Source: CAZUCE01 sp964619265 (lineage in GTDB: Bacteria > Planctomycetota > UBA1135 > GCA-002686595). From it: 64,000 bases of DNA. The stretch covers positions 1-64,000 of the forward strand of contig CAZUCE010000012.1 of assembly GCA_964619265.1 (NCBI GenBank). Reading direction: 5' to 3'. The position numbers were made by a program, and so were the translations under genes. The notes beneath the pieces are model-generated. The model ran no database searches and was not told the origin of the DNA. It saw nothing but the letters and a program-made list of their open reading frames with translations. Each line of letters starts with the position of its first letter. Position 1 is the first letter of the stretch. Positions 48,799 to 57,202 of this stretch are shown here, one piece after another.

Positions 48799-50208
48799 TT
48801 AGGGAACGATCGGACGGTGGATCTCCACGTCCTGGTAGATGAACTGCACCGAGTCGGCTTCGATGGCTTTGACCATCAGCTCGTGGTTGACGAGCTCGCC
48901 GGCCAGGTAAGGGCGTCCTTCGATGAGCACCGCTCGACGGTCGGGTCCGAGGTCCACGACTCCGCCGACCACCAGGTCGATGGACTCGAAGGTCAACACG
49001 GTCTCGGCGAGCTTGGCGTAGTCGCGCAGTCGCTGAATCAGCGGCCCACGAACAGGATCGTCCGACGCCAGGTCAAGTCGGGCAGCGAGCCCCTTGTAAG
49101 CCTCCAAAGCTAGTCCGTACTCCTGGAGTTCCAGGTGGCCGTACATCGTCTCGATGGCTTGCCTGAGCATCACAACCGGCAACTGAACACCGTCGTCGGT
49201 ATCGAGCATCCGGCGAATACGGTCGAGTTCGTCAACCACTTCCTGCTGGAAGCGCCGCTCGGCGGGCATGAACTGAACCTTCGCGTCTGCCAAGGTGCGG
49301 CGAACCGCTTCGTCCAATTCAGCGAGCATCGTTTCCAACTCGCCGCGCGTCTTCATTTCAGCGATCAGGTTGTCGGAGTCGCGCCACCCCTCGAGCAGCT
49401 TGGCTGCTGCGCGGGTGCGCTCGATCAGGCTCTCGACCAAGGCAATCTGCTCTTCGATCGGAATCTGGTCGGGACCCGTCGAGTTGGCCGGAACGCGCGG
49501 ATCGACCCAAGGGTCGCGCCGGTTGCGGGGGCCGCGGTACTCGTAGTCCATGACGGTCAGCTCACGCTGGCGACTCGCGATCCTGGTGCGCAGTAGGTCG
49601 CGCTTGGAGTCGTAGCTGTCGATCTTGATCTCCGCCATCTCGCCGGTCGGCTGATAGACGTAGGTCTCGACCTCCATCTCGATGCTGTGACGTGCGATGT
49701 CACCGTCATCGTCAAAGTCCCTGCGCGGAGCAGCCCGCAGCTTGAAGGCCGGCACCCGCATGAAGCGCTCGTGGCTTTCGACCAGGTCGAGGAAGGAAAG
49801 CATCTGGAACGAGTTAGCCTCGAAGTTGACCGAGTAGGTCACCTTCTGGAAGTCGCTCTTGCTCTTCCTGGACGAGGATTGGGTGGTGCTGTCTTTGATC
49901 GAGCTGATCCGAACTTCGGAGGCTTCCTCAAAGTCGCGCAGGGTACGCACGAAGTTCAGGATGTCGTCGTCGTTGGGCAGCAAGGTCTTGACGACCTGAT
50001 CCGTCTCGCGGTGGACGATGACGTCCTGTTCCAGATCGGGTGTTCCTTCGATGGTCCGGCGATCGCCGGCGAGCTGCTCGTTCGCCTGCGAAACTTCGGT
50101 TCGAAGCTCTTCGATGCCTTCCTGCTGAAAATACAGTAGGACGCCGAGACCGATGGCGATGGCAGCGCCGCCACCAGCGACGGCTAGGAGTCGTTTGCGA
50201 TCTTCCAT
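48799..50208 (-). CDS. pilO: PilO-like alignment protein with C-terminal PilP/T2SSB-like domain
   Basis: A 469-residue protein, more than twice the usual PilO. One N-terminal membrane helix (about 8-26) and a coiled coil lead to a PilO/GspM-type ferredoxin-like domain (LNFVRTLRDFEEASEVRISS, VNFEANSFQMLSFLDLVESH). A long helical linker follows. The last 60 residues (IEGRPYLAGELVNHELMVKA, IEADSVQFIYQDVEI) look like the beta-rich GspB/PilP domain that contacts the secretin. No separate PilP is seen in the operon, so a fusion is likely. It sits between pilN (2 bp gap) and pilQ. Confidence 0.75.
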   Translation of the reverse strand: MEDRKRLLAVAGGGAAIAIGLGVLLYFQQEGIEELRTEVSQANEQLAGDRRTIEGTPDLEQDVIVHRETDQVVKTLLPNDDDILNFVRTLRDFEEASEVRISSIKDSTTQSSSRKSKSDFQKVTYSVNFEANSFQMLSFLDLVESHERFMRVPAFKLRAAPRRDFDDDGDIARHSIEMEVETYVYQPTGEMAEIKIDSYDSKRDLLRTRIASRQRELTVMDYEYRGPRNRRDPWVDPRVPANSTGPDQIPIEEQIALVESLIERTRAAAKLLEGWRDSDNLIAEMKTRGELETMLAELDEAVRRTLADAKVQFMPAERRFQQEVVDELDRIRRMLDTDDGVQLPVVMLRQAIETMYGHLELQEYGLALEAYKGLAARLDLASDDPVRGPLIQRLRDYAKLAETVLTFESIDLVVGGVVDLGPDRRAVLIEGRPYLAGELVNHELMVKAIEADSVQFIYQDVEIHRPIVP

Positions 50209-50210
50209 GA

Positions 50211-50864
50211 CTACTTGGAGCTCTTCTTGGTTTCCGGGGCCTTGATGTTGAGATCCAAGGAGAAAGAGAAGATCTCGGAGGGAATCAGGAGTTCGTCGAC
50301 ACTGCTACGGCGACCTTCCGGCGGAGCCGGCGGGTAGAACTCTTCTGCGAACTCAGAGCTCGAGAGGTCCTCGAAGAAGTTCGCGACGAGTCCGAAGTTC
50401 GGGGAACCCGAATGGCCCTTGCCGCGGAAGCTTCCGGCGGAAGGGTTCTTGTCGCCCTTCTTGGCGCGTGACTCGCTCTGAACGACGTTCAAGTCGTCGA
50501 GCCAAATCATGTACTTCTCGCCGTCACCGCCACGGTTGATCGTGTCGATCAGTTGGTCCAGCTTGCGGGTCCAGTTGATGCGGTTGTCGGTGATGTCATC
50601 TAGGGTCTTTTCGCGGGAGAGGAACAGTTTGCGCTCCTTCTCAAGATCCTTGTGGTACTCGACTTGGGGCGCTAGCGCTGCCAGGTCGGACTGCACGAGA
50701 TCCAGCTCGCTTACAACTTCGGTACGAACGCCGAAGTGAGTCCAAGCCACGAAGGCCAGAAGCCCGACGTTCACCGTCGCGGTGACCGCCGTCACCGCGA
50801 TCGCCTTGAGCGGCGTGCGGCGCGAGCGCTTGAACTCGTCGGGGAGTAGGTTGATGGTGATCAT
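50211..50864 (-). CDS. pilN: Type IV pilus alignment protein PilN
   Basis: A 217-residue bitopic protein with the diagnostic start MITINLLPDEFKRSRR, which binds the PilM groove, followed by one membrane helix (about 22-44) and a coiled coil. The remaining periplasmic part is typical of PilN. ATGA overlap with pilM upstream; two-base gap to pilO downstream. Confidence 0.92.
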   Translation of the reverse strand: MITINLLPDEFKRSRRTPLKAIAVTAVTATVNVGLLAFVAWTHFGVRTEVVSELDLVQSDLAALAPQVEYHKDLEKERKLFLSREKTLDDITDNRINWTRKLDQLIDTINRGGDGEKYMIWLDDLNVVQSESRAKKGDKNPSAGSFRGKGHSGSPNFGLVANFFEDLSSSEFAEEFYPPAPPEGRRSSVDELLIPSEIFSFSLDLNIKAPETKKSSK

Positions 50865-51901
50865 GCCGCTTTGACTCGTGCTGCAAGACCCACGGCGATG
50901 GCCAGGGTCGGGGCCAGGGCTTCCAGTTCGTCGACGTCCACGCGGTCGGGATCGACGTTCAAGCCTTGAAGGGGGTTCCAGGTCCGAGCCGGGCGGCCGG
51001 TCTGCTGTTCCAGGGAAGCGATGACGCCGGTGGCGAGGACGCCGCCGCCGGAGAGCAAGAGCTCTTCGACGCGGACCGTTTCACGGCCCTCGACGAAGTC
51101 CAGGCTCATGTTGATCTCCGTGCACAGGTCCTCGACGATCGGTGTAATCGCTCGGGCGACTTCCACCTCTCGCTCACCGGGTTCACGCTTGAGGGCCTCC
51201 GCCTCGGCTAGGTCGATGCCCAACCGGCGCGCGATGGCCTTGGTCATGTCGTTTCCGCCCAAACCGACTTCGCGGCTAAAGCAGGTTTCACCAGCGCGAA
51301 TCACGTTGATCTGCGTGCGGGCTGCGCCGACGTCGATCAGTCCACTGGCTCCATCGCCAGAGCTGGTCGGGTCGAGTGCGATTCCGTGGGTCAACTCGTA
51401 AGCGTTGCCCAACGCGAACACATCCACGTCGAGCGCGGCTGGCTGAAATCCAATGCCTTGAATCTCGTCGACCACCTTGGTGACCATCCCCTTCTGGCAG
51501 GCGACAAGTACGACACTCATCTGCTTGTCGCCACCCTGGGAGTCGGCCGGCGCACGCTCGAGGCGCTGACAGTCGAGAACCATCTCGTCCAGGTCGAACG
51601 GCAGGTACTTGTCGGACTCGAACTGGATCGCCTGGCGAAGCTCGGAGTCCGACATCGGCACCATGCTGATGTAACGAACGATGACGGAGCTTCCCGAGAC
51701 GGCGCTGGCCGCCTGCTTGGTGTGGAAGCGCGTCTGGGAGACCAGCTCGCTCAACGCCTTGGCGCGATCGGTGTTGCCGTCCAGTTCGACGCGGGCGAAG
51801 GCCGTCACAACCGGCTCGGCGCCCTCCATCGTGATCTCGACGGCCTTGAGGGTCTGGCTACCGATGTCCAGGCCAACGATGCTCTTGGATTTTCGGAACA
51901 A
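50861..51901 (-). CDS. pilM: Type IV pilus assembly ATPase PilM
   Basis: A 346-residue actin-like protein. Phosphate loops and adenosine motif are visible in VGLDIGSQTLKAVEI, LIDVGAARTQINVI and LLLSGGGVLATGVIASL. The family LPFDLDEMVLDCQ segment is present. It binds the N-terminus of PilN on the cytoplasmic face. First gene of pilM-pilN-pilO-pilQ. Confidence 0.95.
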   Translation of the reverse strand: MFRKSKSIVGLDIGSQTLKAVEITMEGAEPVVTAFARVELDGNTDRAKALSELVSQTRFHTKQAASAVSGSSVIVRYISMVPMSDSELRQAIQFESDKYLPFDLDEMVLDCQRLERAPADSQGGDKQMSVVLVACQKGMVTKVVDEIQGIGFQPAALDVDVFALGNAYELTHGIALDPTSSGDGASGLIDVGAARTQINVIRAGETCFSREVGLGGNDMTKAIARRLGIDLAEAEALKREPGEREVEVARAITPIVEDLCTEINMSLDFVEGRETVRVEELLLSGGGVLATGVIASLEQQTGRPARTWNPLQGLNVDPDRVDVDELEALAPTLAIAVGLAARVKAA

Positions 51902-52101
51902 GGGTTTGGTGCTCTCGGGGCCGTGCCCGCGAAGGGCGTTCTAGGTGGAGGTGCGCCCGGGACTCCAAAGCGGAGGGGGGCTTGCGCGGTACTTCGACCC
52001 AGCGCCTCCGGGAGGTTGAGGATCCGTTGCTCCCACGGCCGTCCCCCGGAAATTCCTCCCACCTGCGGGACGGAGTGCTCTCGACCTCACCGCCCCAAAC
52101 T

Positions 52102-52285
52102 CCGGGGCCAGATCGGTAATACGGTGCCAGAGCCAAAAGCACCGCTGAGGCCGGTAACACGGTGCCAGGGCCACCTGCACCGCTGAGCAGCCGCGGCTGC
52201 TCAGCGGTGCAGGTGGCCCTGGCACCGTGTTACCGGCCTCAGCGGTGCTTTTGGCTCTGGCACCGTATTACCGATCTGGCCCCGG
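52102..52285. repeat. Perfect 184-bp palindrome, family founder
   Basis: Arms of 92 bases are exact reverse complements with no spacer; the centre lies between 52193 and 52194 (CCG|CGG). Each arm contains two tandem imperfect units with the shared core CGGTAAYACGGTGCCAGRG and a closing GCACCGCTGAG. Each unit can fold into a hairpin with a six-bp stem (CGGTGC/GCACCG). The palindrome sits between pilM and ptsH-like, five bases downstream of the ptsH stop. It is not a normal terminator because the structure is symmetric, longer and lacks a U-run. Confidence 0.9.
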
Positions 52286-52290
52286 TTGCC

Positions 52291-52560
52291 CTACTCCCCG
52301 AATCCGCTCTGGATCAGCGCTTCCAGGCTGTCCAGGAGCTGGGCGGCATCTTCTCCTTCCGCCCGCAGCTCAAGCTCGGCCCCCTGGGCTGCGCCCAGGG
52401 TCATCAATTCGAGAATCGACTTCCCGTTGACCTCTCGACCTTCCCCGACCACGGTCAACTTGGACTGGAAACCCATCGCGGTGGTCACGACGGCGTGACA
52501 CGGGCGAGCATGGAGCCCGGCCCGATTGGAGATGGTGACTCGGCGAACATCGGTGGTCAT
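52291..52560 (-). CDS. ptsH: HPr-like phosphocarrier protein
   Basis: An 89-residue HPr. The active-site His lies in NRAGLHARPCH and the regulatory Ser-type site in NGKSILELMTLGA. In the rpoN context it is likely the NPr/PtsO of the nitrogen PTS rather than a sugar carrier (inference). It follows the EIIA gene by 24 bases. Confidence 0.93.
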   Translation of the reverse strand: MTTDVRRVTISNRAGLHARPCHAVVTTAMGFQSKLTVVGEGREVNGKSILELMTLGAAQGAELELRAEGEDAAQLLDSLEALIQSGFGE

Positions 52561-52583
52561 GGGTCCAAACTGCCCCGGAATCC

Positions 52584-53078
52584 TCAGACGTCAGCCATTT
52601 CCTTCATCAGCTGCACCAACTCGGTGCGGGTTCCGGCCGCCATGGCAAAGCGTCGGAAGTCGTCGTGACGCGCTAGGCGCGCGATCCAACGCATCATCTC
52701 GATGTGCTGCTCGGGATCGTGATCCGGGGTCGAGCCTTCAGGCCGCATCACGGTTACAAAAATGTGGACGGGCTCGCCATCGATGGCGCGCCAGTGGATC
52801 CCCTCGGGGTGAATGCTGATTCCTACAGCGACCCTGGCGAGACCCGGCAAGGGCACGTGGGGAATCGCGATGTTCTGGCCCACGCCGGTCGAGGCCACGC
52901 GCTCGCGCTCGGCTAGGGCGGATACAGCGGCGGCCCGCTGGGAATCCTCGATCTGGTCGGAAGCGACCAAGAGGTCCGCAAGCTCTTCGAACAGGGCGTC
53001 CGGCTCACTGCTCTTCAGTTTCAAGGACGAGGCCTTGGCCTTGAACAGCTTCCAGAACTGGGGCGATTGGGTCTTCAT
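52584..53078 (-). CDS. ptsN: PTS EIIA-type regulatory protein (PtsN-like)
   Basis: Start at ATG 53078 gives 164 residues; the frame opens further upstream but the N-terminus there is Pro/Gly-rich. The phosphohistidine site lies in GVGQNIAIPHVPLPG, followed by VAVGISIHPEGIHW and HIFVTVMRPEGSTPDHDP. It belongs to the fructose/nitrogen EIIA family. It is downstream of hpf and upstream of ptsH, the standard rpoN neighbourhood. Confidence 0.9.
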   Translation of the reverse strand: MKTQSPQFWKLFKAKASSLKLKSSEPDALFEELADLLVASDQIEDSQRAAAVSALAERERVASTGVGQNIAIPHVPLPGLARVAVGISIHPEGIHWRAIDGEPVHIFVTVMRPEGSTPDHDPEQHIEMMRWIARLARHDDFRRFAMAAGTRTELVQLMKEMADV

Positions 53079-53220
53079 CGGCAGCGTTTCGAGCAAATTC
53101 GGGGCGAAGAGTCTACCCGCAGGAGCTTCAAACCCCTTGCTGGGTCCGCAAACCGCTCTCCGAGGCCCGGGGGGATCCCCGCGCTCGCCTCCGCCCAGCT
53201 GATTCAAGACCCAAAGCACA

Positions 53221-53251
53221 GGCCCGCCTCCCCTTTGAGGAGAAGCGGGCC
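53221..53251 (-). terminator. Hairpin downstream of hpf
   Basis: Seven-bp stem GGCCCGC/GCGGGCC with an imperfect inner extension, 29 bases past the hpf stop. Readthrough to ptsN is possible. Confidence 0.5.
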
Positions 53252-53279
53252 CGTGATCTTCACGAGGAAGCTCGAGAGG

Positions 53280-53633
53280 TCAGTGCCTTCGCCGAACCTT
53301 GGTGAGTCGCTCCTTGTGTTTTCCGAGCGCTCGCTGCATGCGGCCGAACGACTCGTGGAGCGCCTTCGAGAAGCTCTCCGACGTCGCGTCGACCGCCAGG
53401 GTCGTCCGCCCACCGGTGCTTGCCAGGAGCTCGATTCGATGTCGATTCTGGTGGTGATCCAGAATCGCTCGAATCGAGTGGGTCCCCTGGAAGAACCGCG
53501 TCAGTTCGACCAGCTTGGTCGAGACTTCCTCGCGCACTCGCGCGGGATAGTCACCGTGGGGCGTGCGCACCTCAACGTGCAGCTCATGCCCTGCTTTCTT
53601 GCCCATTCCATTCACCGCTTCACGCTCGCTCAT
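53280..53633 (-). CDS. hpf: Ribosome hibernation promoting factor, short form
   Basis: A 117-residue S30EA/YfiA protein with the family pattern of beta-strand (HELHVEVRTPHG), helix (VREEVSTKLVELTRFF) and basic helix (LHESFGRMQRALGKHKERL). It blocks 70S activity in stationary phase. A strong Shine-Dalgarno AGGAGGT lies seven bases before the ATG, unusual for this region, and a GC-rich hairpin (53660-53677) precedes it. Confidence 0.9.
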   Translation of the reverse strand: MSEREAVNGMGKKAGHELHVEVRTPHGDYPARVREEVSTKLVELTRFFQGTHSIRAILDHHQNRHRIELLASTGGRTTLAVDATSESFSKALHESFGRMQRALGKHKERLTKVRRRH

Positions 53634-53831
53634 GCTTGCAACCTCCTGGGACGTTGGTCGGCTCCGCAGGCGGAGCCGCGAGGGGCAACCCCGCTCCCAT
53701 CGGCGCCGCTCGCCGCTGGTTCCGGGCTGCCGTTAGGCCTCTATCGTAACTAAGCCGCACGAGACTTCCCTTCGACCTGGGTTCTCCCCGCGGATCTCCG
53801 CTTCAGTCCCGGGAAGCCCCCTTCCTGCCCC

Positions 53832-54656
53832 CTAGAGGGGCTGTTCCGGGCTCCCGGGGTAGTCCTGGAATACCCCTGCGGCTCCCCGAGGCCCAACCAG
53901 AGGGGCCGTCAAGCAGGGCGGGTCGTAGAGCACCCGAAGCAGCCAGAGCCCCGCGGCCGGGGCGGTTGGGCCGGCCAGGCGGCGGTCGCGGGAGGCCAAA
54001 ATTTCTGCCACGCGCTCGGGGGCCATTCGTCCGCGGCCCACTTCCAGCAGCGTGCCCGCGAGGGTTCGAACCATGTTGTAGAGGAAGCCGTTGCCTTGCA
54101 CGATGAAGCCGAGCATGCGTCGACGCACCACCAACCTCACCGGCCGCAGCGTGCGCACGTTGTCGTGCCGGGGACTGCCCGCGCTGGCCAGCGCCGAAAA
54201 GTCCTGGGTTCCGGTGAACGCTAGCGCGGCTTGACGCATCGCCGCGAGATCTAGGGGCACCCGCATCCAGTGACACAGCTCCGGCGCGAACGGAGGCCGG
54301 GTGGAATCGGTTGAGAGGAAGTAGGCGTAGCGCTTGCCGCGGGCTGCGAAGCGCGCGTGGAACTCACTCGAACAAGTTTCTAGCCGCCGAATGGTGATCC
54401 CAACGGGTAGGTGAGCGTTTAGAGCGTGGACCAATTGATGGTCGTCAAGTCGCGTGTCCACGTGGGCGTTCGCCACTTGGGCTCGCGCATGAACTCCGGT
54501 ATCGGTCCGGCCGGCGCCATGCACCACAACGGCGCTGCCGGCCAGCGCCTCGAAGGCCTCTTCCAGCTCTTGCTGAATCGTCTCGAAGCCATCCTGGCGC
54601 TGCCAGCCGAAAAACCGTGAGCCGTCGTAGGCGACCAAAAATCGAACGTTGCGCAT
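53832..54656 (-). CDS. truA: tRNA pseudouridine(38-40) synthase
   Basis: A 274-residue TruA. It has the N-terminal VAYDGSRFFGWQRQ, the catalytic Asp in GAGRTDTGVHA and the C-terminal GFLYNMVRTLAGTLLEVGRG. It isomerises uridines in the anticodon arm. It lies between rpoN and hpf. Confidence 0.96.
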   Translation of the reverse strand: MRNVRFLVAYDGSRFFGWQRQDGFETIQQELEEAFEALAGSAVVVHGAGRTDTGVHARAQVANAHVDTRLDDHQLVHALNAHLPVGITIRRLETCSSEFHARFAARGKRYAYFLSTDSTRPPFAPELCHWMRVPLDLAAMRQAALAFTGTQDFSALASAGSPRHDNVRTLRPVRLVVRRRMLGFIVQGNGFLYNMVRTLAGTLLEVGRGRMAPERVAEILASRDRRLAGPTAPAAGLWLLRVLYDPPCLTAPLVGPRGAAGVFQDYPGSPEQPL

Positions 54657-54705
54657 CGTCGCCGAATCTTACGCGCGATGCGGCTGTTCGCCGAACCTGC
54701 CTCCC

Positions 54706-56133
54706 CTACGGATCTTGGCCAGAATCCGGCCCTTCGGCCCCGCCTGGCGAAGAGCTCGATCCGCCAGCGTAGTCCCGGCGACGGTAGGAGCTCGGGACCC
54801 CCAGTTGTGTGCGGTATTTGGCCACCGTGCGGCGCTTGGTTTCAAAGCCGCGCTCACGCAAGGCTTCCGCAATCTGATCGTCTGAGAGCGGAGCACGCTT
54901 GTCCTCCCCCGTGATCAGCCCGCGCACCGCCTCCAGCAGCGAATCTGCCGATCCCGAAGTCGATTTGCTCTCGCATGCCGTGTGCTGAAAGAACCGCCGC
55001 AGGGGCAGGATGCCAAACCCGGTCTGCACGTGCTTGCCGGAGACGGTTCGGCTAATCGTGCTCGGATGCAGCTCGAGCTGCTCGGCCACTTCGAGCATGG
55101 ACAACGGATCGAGCGCCGATGGGCCGTCCCGAAGGAACCCGCTCTGACGCTCGAAGACCACGCGCGCCACACGCAGCAGCGTCTCTTCCCGTGCGCGCAC
55201 CGCGTCGACCACCCAGCGCGCAGCTTCCACGCGGCGGGTTAAATGACGACGAACTTCCGCCGGCAGCGCCTTTTCTCCGGCCAGCGCGGCAACCTTCGGA
55301 TCGATGCGCACGCCGGGCGTTGAATCGACCGCGACCGCGAGTTCAAAGCTCTCACCCTCGCGGAGCAGAATCAGGTCCGGCGAAAGCGGAGGAGCAGCTT
55401 CCGAGGCGCGACTCCGAGCCGGTGCAGGCTCGAGGCGAGCTGCGCGCGCTGCCAGTCGAGCGACTTCCTCCACGCCCAGCCCGATTTCGCGGGAGATGGC
55501 GGGCAGTTTGTTCGACAGCAATTCGTCTAGGTGCCCCTCGAGCAACTCACAGAGCTGATCGTAGTCCTCGTCGGCCGGATCGATTTGGAGCAGCATCGCT
55601 TCCGTCGCGTCGCGCCCGCCGAGCCCCCTGGGTTCGAGCCGCTGTAGATCGGCGATCGCGCGGCCGAGGGCCGACCGGCCCCCCTCGAGGCCCAGCTGCT
55701 CCGCCGCGGCAAGCAACACCTCGTCGGACTCGGAGAGCAGCCCGCAATCATCCAAGTGCGACACGAGAAACCGGACCCACCGTTCAGCTTGGGGCTCGAG
55801 GTCCAGCCACATGAGCTGCCCCCCAAGCTCCTCCACCAGATCGGCCTCACGGGACAGCGCGGTGGAGTCGAGCCACTCCGCGTGCCGGCTGGTGCGCTCG
55901 GCCGCGCGGCGCGTGGCGACCGAGCCGCCCTCAGGAAGGGATTGGGAGCGAGGCTCCTCAAGCCGAAGGGCCTCATTGCTCTCGTAGGCCGCCCGCAGCC
56001 ACTCGCCAAGCTCGGCCACCGGCCGCTCCAGGGCTTCGATCGCCACGCGCATGCGCGGCTGCAGCTGCATGCGCTGCTCCGCGCTCTGACTGAGGCCGAA
56101 GCGCTGGCGTTGGGGACCTTGGTCCGAAGACAT
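54706..56133 (-). CDS. rpoN: RNA polymerase sigma-54 factor
   Basis: A 475-residue sigma-54. The N-terminal activator-interaction region is glutamine-rich (FGLSQSAEQRMQLQPRMRVA), the core-binding region follows, and the RpoN box reads RRTVAKYRTQLGVPSSYRRR near the C-terminus. It recognises -24/-12 promoters with an AAA+ activator. No clear site is seen in the window. The gene lies in the order recR-rpoN-truA-hpf-ptsN-ptsH. Confidence 0.96.
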   Translation of the reverse strand: MSSDQGPQRQRFGLSQSAEQRMQLQPRMRVAIEALERPVAELGEWLRAAYESNEALRLEEPRSQSLPEGGSVATRRAAERTSRHAEWLDSTALSREADLVEELGGQLMWLDLEPQAERWVRFLVSHLDDCGLLSESDEVLLAAAEQLGLEGGRSALGRAIADLQRLEPRGLGGRDATEAMLLQIDPADEDYDQLCELLEGHLDELLSNKLPAISREIGLGVEEVARLAARAARLEPAPARSRASEAAPPLSPDLILLREGESFELAVAVDSTPGVRIDPKVAALAGEKALPAEVRRHLTRRVEAARWVVDAVRAREETLLRVARVVFERQSGFLRDGPSALDPLSMLEVAEQLELHPSTISRTVSGKHVQTGFGILPLRRFFQHTACESKSTSGSADSLLEAVRGLITGEDKRAPLSDDQIAEALRERGFETKRRTVAKYRTQLGVPSSYRRRDYAGGSSSSPGGAEGPDSGQDP

Positions 56134-56243
56134 GCAGGGCGCATCGACCGGCGGGGTGGCCGGCCATGAGCCTGCAAGCCGCCGGATGCCTTCGGTTAGG
56201 AACGGCTCCCCCCCCCTGGAAGACCTTCTCAGGAGCAGCCGGG

Positions 56244-56858
56244 TCAGGACTTGGGCCGACCTGAGATCTGGATTCGCCCCTCGAGCGCGTCCTCAAGGAC
56301 GCCCCGATGTAGGTACTCGAGCGCGCTGCCGGCCGGAACTCCCCGGGCGAGCCGGGTGACGGCCACCGGAGCCCCCGAGCGCTCAACCTCCTGGAGCAGC
56401 AGCCGCGCGGTTGCCTCGCCTTCCGCGTCGGCATCGGTTCCGAGAATCAACTCGGTGACGACTCCGTTTTTCAGCCGCTCGAGCAGCGGAGCCACCAAAA
56501 GGTGAGCCGGCTCAACGCCCCCCGCGGGCTGCAATGCCCCCATCAGCACGTGGTACAGACCGCGGTAGGCCCGCGAACGCTCGACCGCCTCGACATCCCG
56601 CGGCTCTTCGACGACGAGCACCTGGGACCAGTCTCGCTCGGTATCCGCGCACACCGAACACGGCTGGTGCTCCGTCACGTTGCCACAGGATTCACAGCGC
56701 AGGGTGTCGCGCACAGCGCGATCGATCGCACCGGCCAGCTCTCGGGCCTTCGTATCCCGCAAGACGTGAAACGCGAGGCGTTCGGCGGTGCGACGCCCCA
56801 CGCCAGGAAAGCGCTCGAAGCTCTCGACGAGCTCCTCCAAGGGCGGCGGGTAAGCCAA
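56244..56858 (-). CDS. recR: Recombination mediator protein RecR
   Basis: A 204-residue RecR, starting at TTG 56858 (AYPPPLEELV follows). It has the helix-hairpin-helix FPGVGRRTAERLAFHVL, the zinc finger CESCGNVTEHQPCSVC and the Toprim domain VLVVEEPRDVEAVE. The longer open frame includes ybaB-overlapping, non-conserved sequence. It acts in RecFOR loading of RecA. Confidence 0.93.
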   Translation of the reverse strand: MAYPPPLEELVESFERFPGVGRRTAERLAFHVLRDTKARELAGAIDRAVRDTLRCESCGNVTEHQPCSVCADTERDWSQVLVVEEPRDVEAVERSRAYRGLYHVLMGALQPAGGVEPAHLLVAPLLERLKNGVVTELILGTDADAEGEATARLLLQEVERSGAPVAVTRLARGVPAGSALEYLHRGVLEDALEGRIQISGRPKS

Positions 56859-56878
56859 GGGCAGTGCCGTTCGGGCGC

Positions 56879-57202
56879 CTAGAACATGCCCGGCAGGCGC
56901 ATGCCGCCGGTCAATTTGGAAACGACCTCGTTCTTCTGAGAGTCGATCTTCGCGAGCGTGTCGCGCATCGCACCCAGCACGAGCTCCTCGATCAATGCCT
57001 TCTCCGGCGACCGCAACAGCTCCTCCGCCAGGTGGACTTTTTTCACGTCGTAGTCGCAGGTCGCCTCGACCCGGACCGCTCCTCCACCCGCGGTTCCTTC
57101 GACGGTCATCTCCGCAAAGCGCTCGCGGAGCTGGTCGAGCTGGCGCTGCATCTCTTGGGCCTGCTTGAGCAGGTTGCCCATTTCTCCGAACGATCCGCTC
57201 AT
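56879..57202 (-). CDS. ybaB: Nucleoid-associated protein, YbaB/EbfC family
   Basis: A 107-residue YbaB. MGNLLKQAQEMQRQL opens the helical core, the central GTAGGGAVRVEATCDYDVKKV strand is characteristic, and it sits between dnaX and recR as in many bacteria. ATGA overlap with dnaX. Confidence 0.94.
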   Translation of the reverse strand: MSGSFGEMGNLLKQAQEMQRQLDQLRERFAEMTVEGTAGGGAVRVEATCDYDVKKVHLAEELLRSPEKALIEELVLGAMRDTLAKIDSQKNEVVSKLTGGMRLPGMF

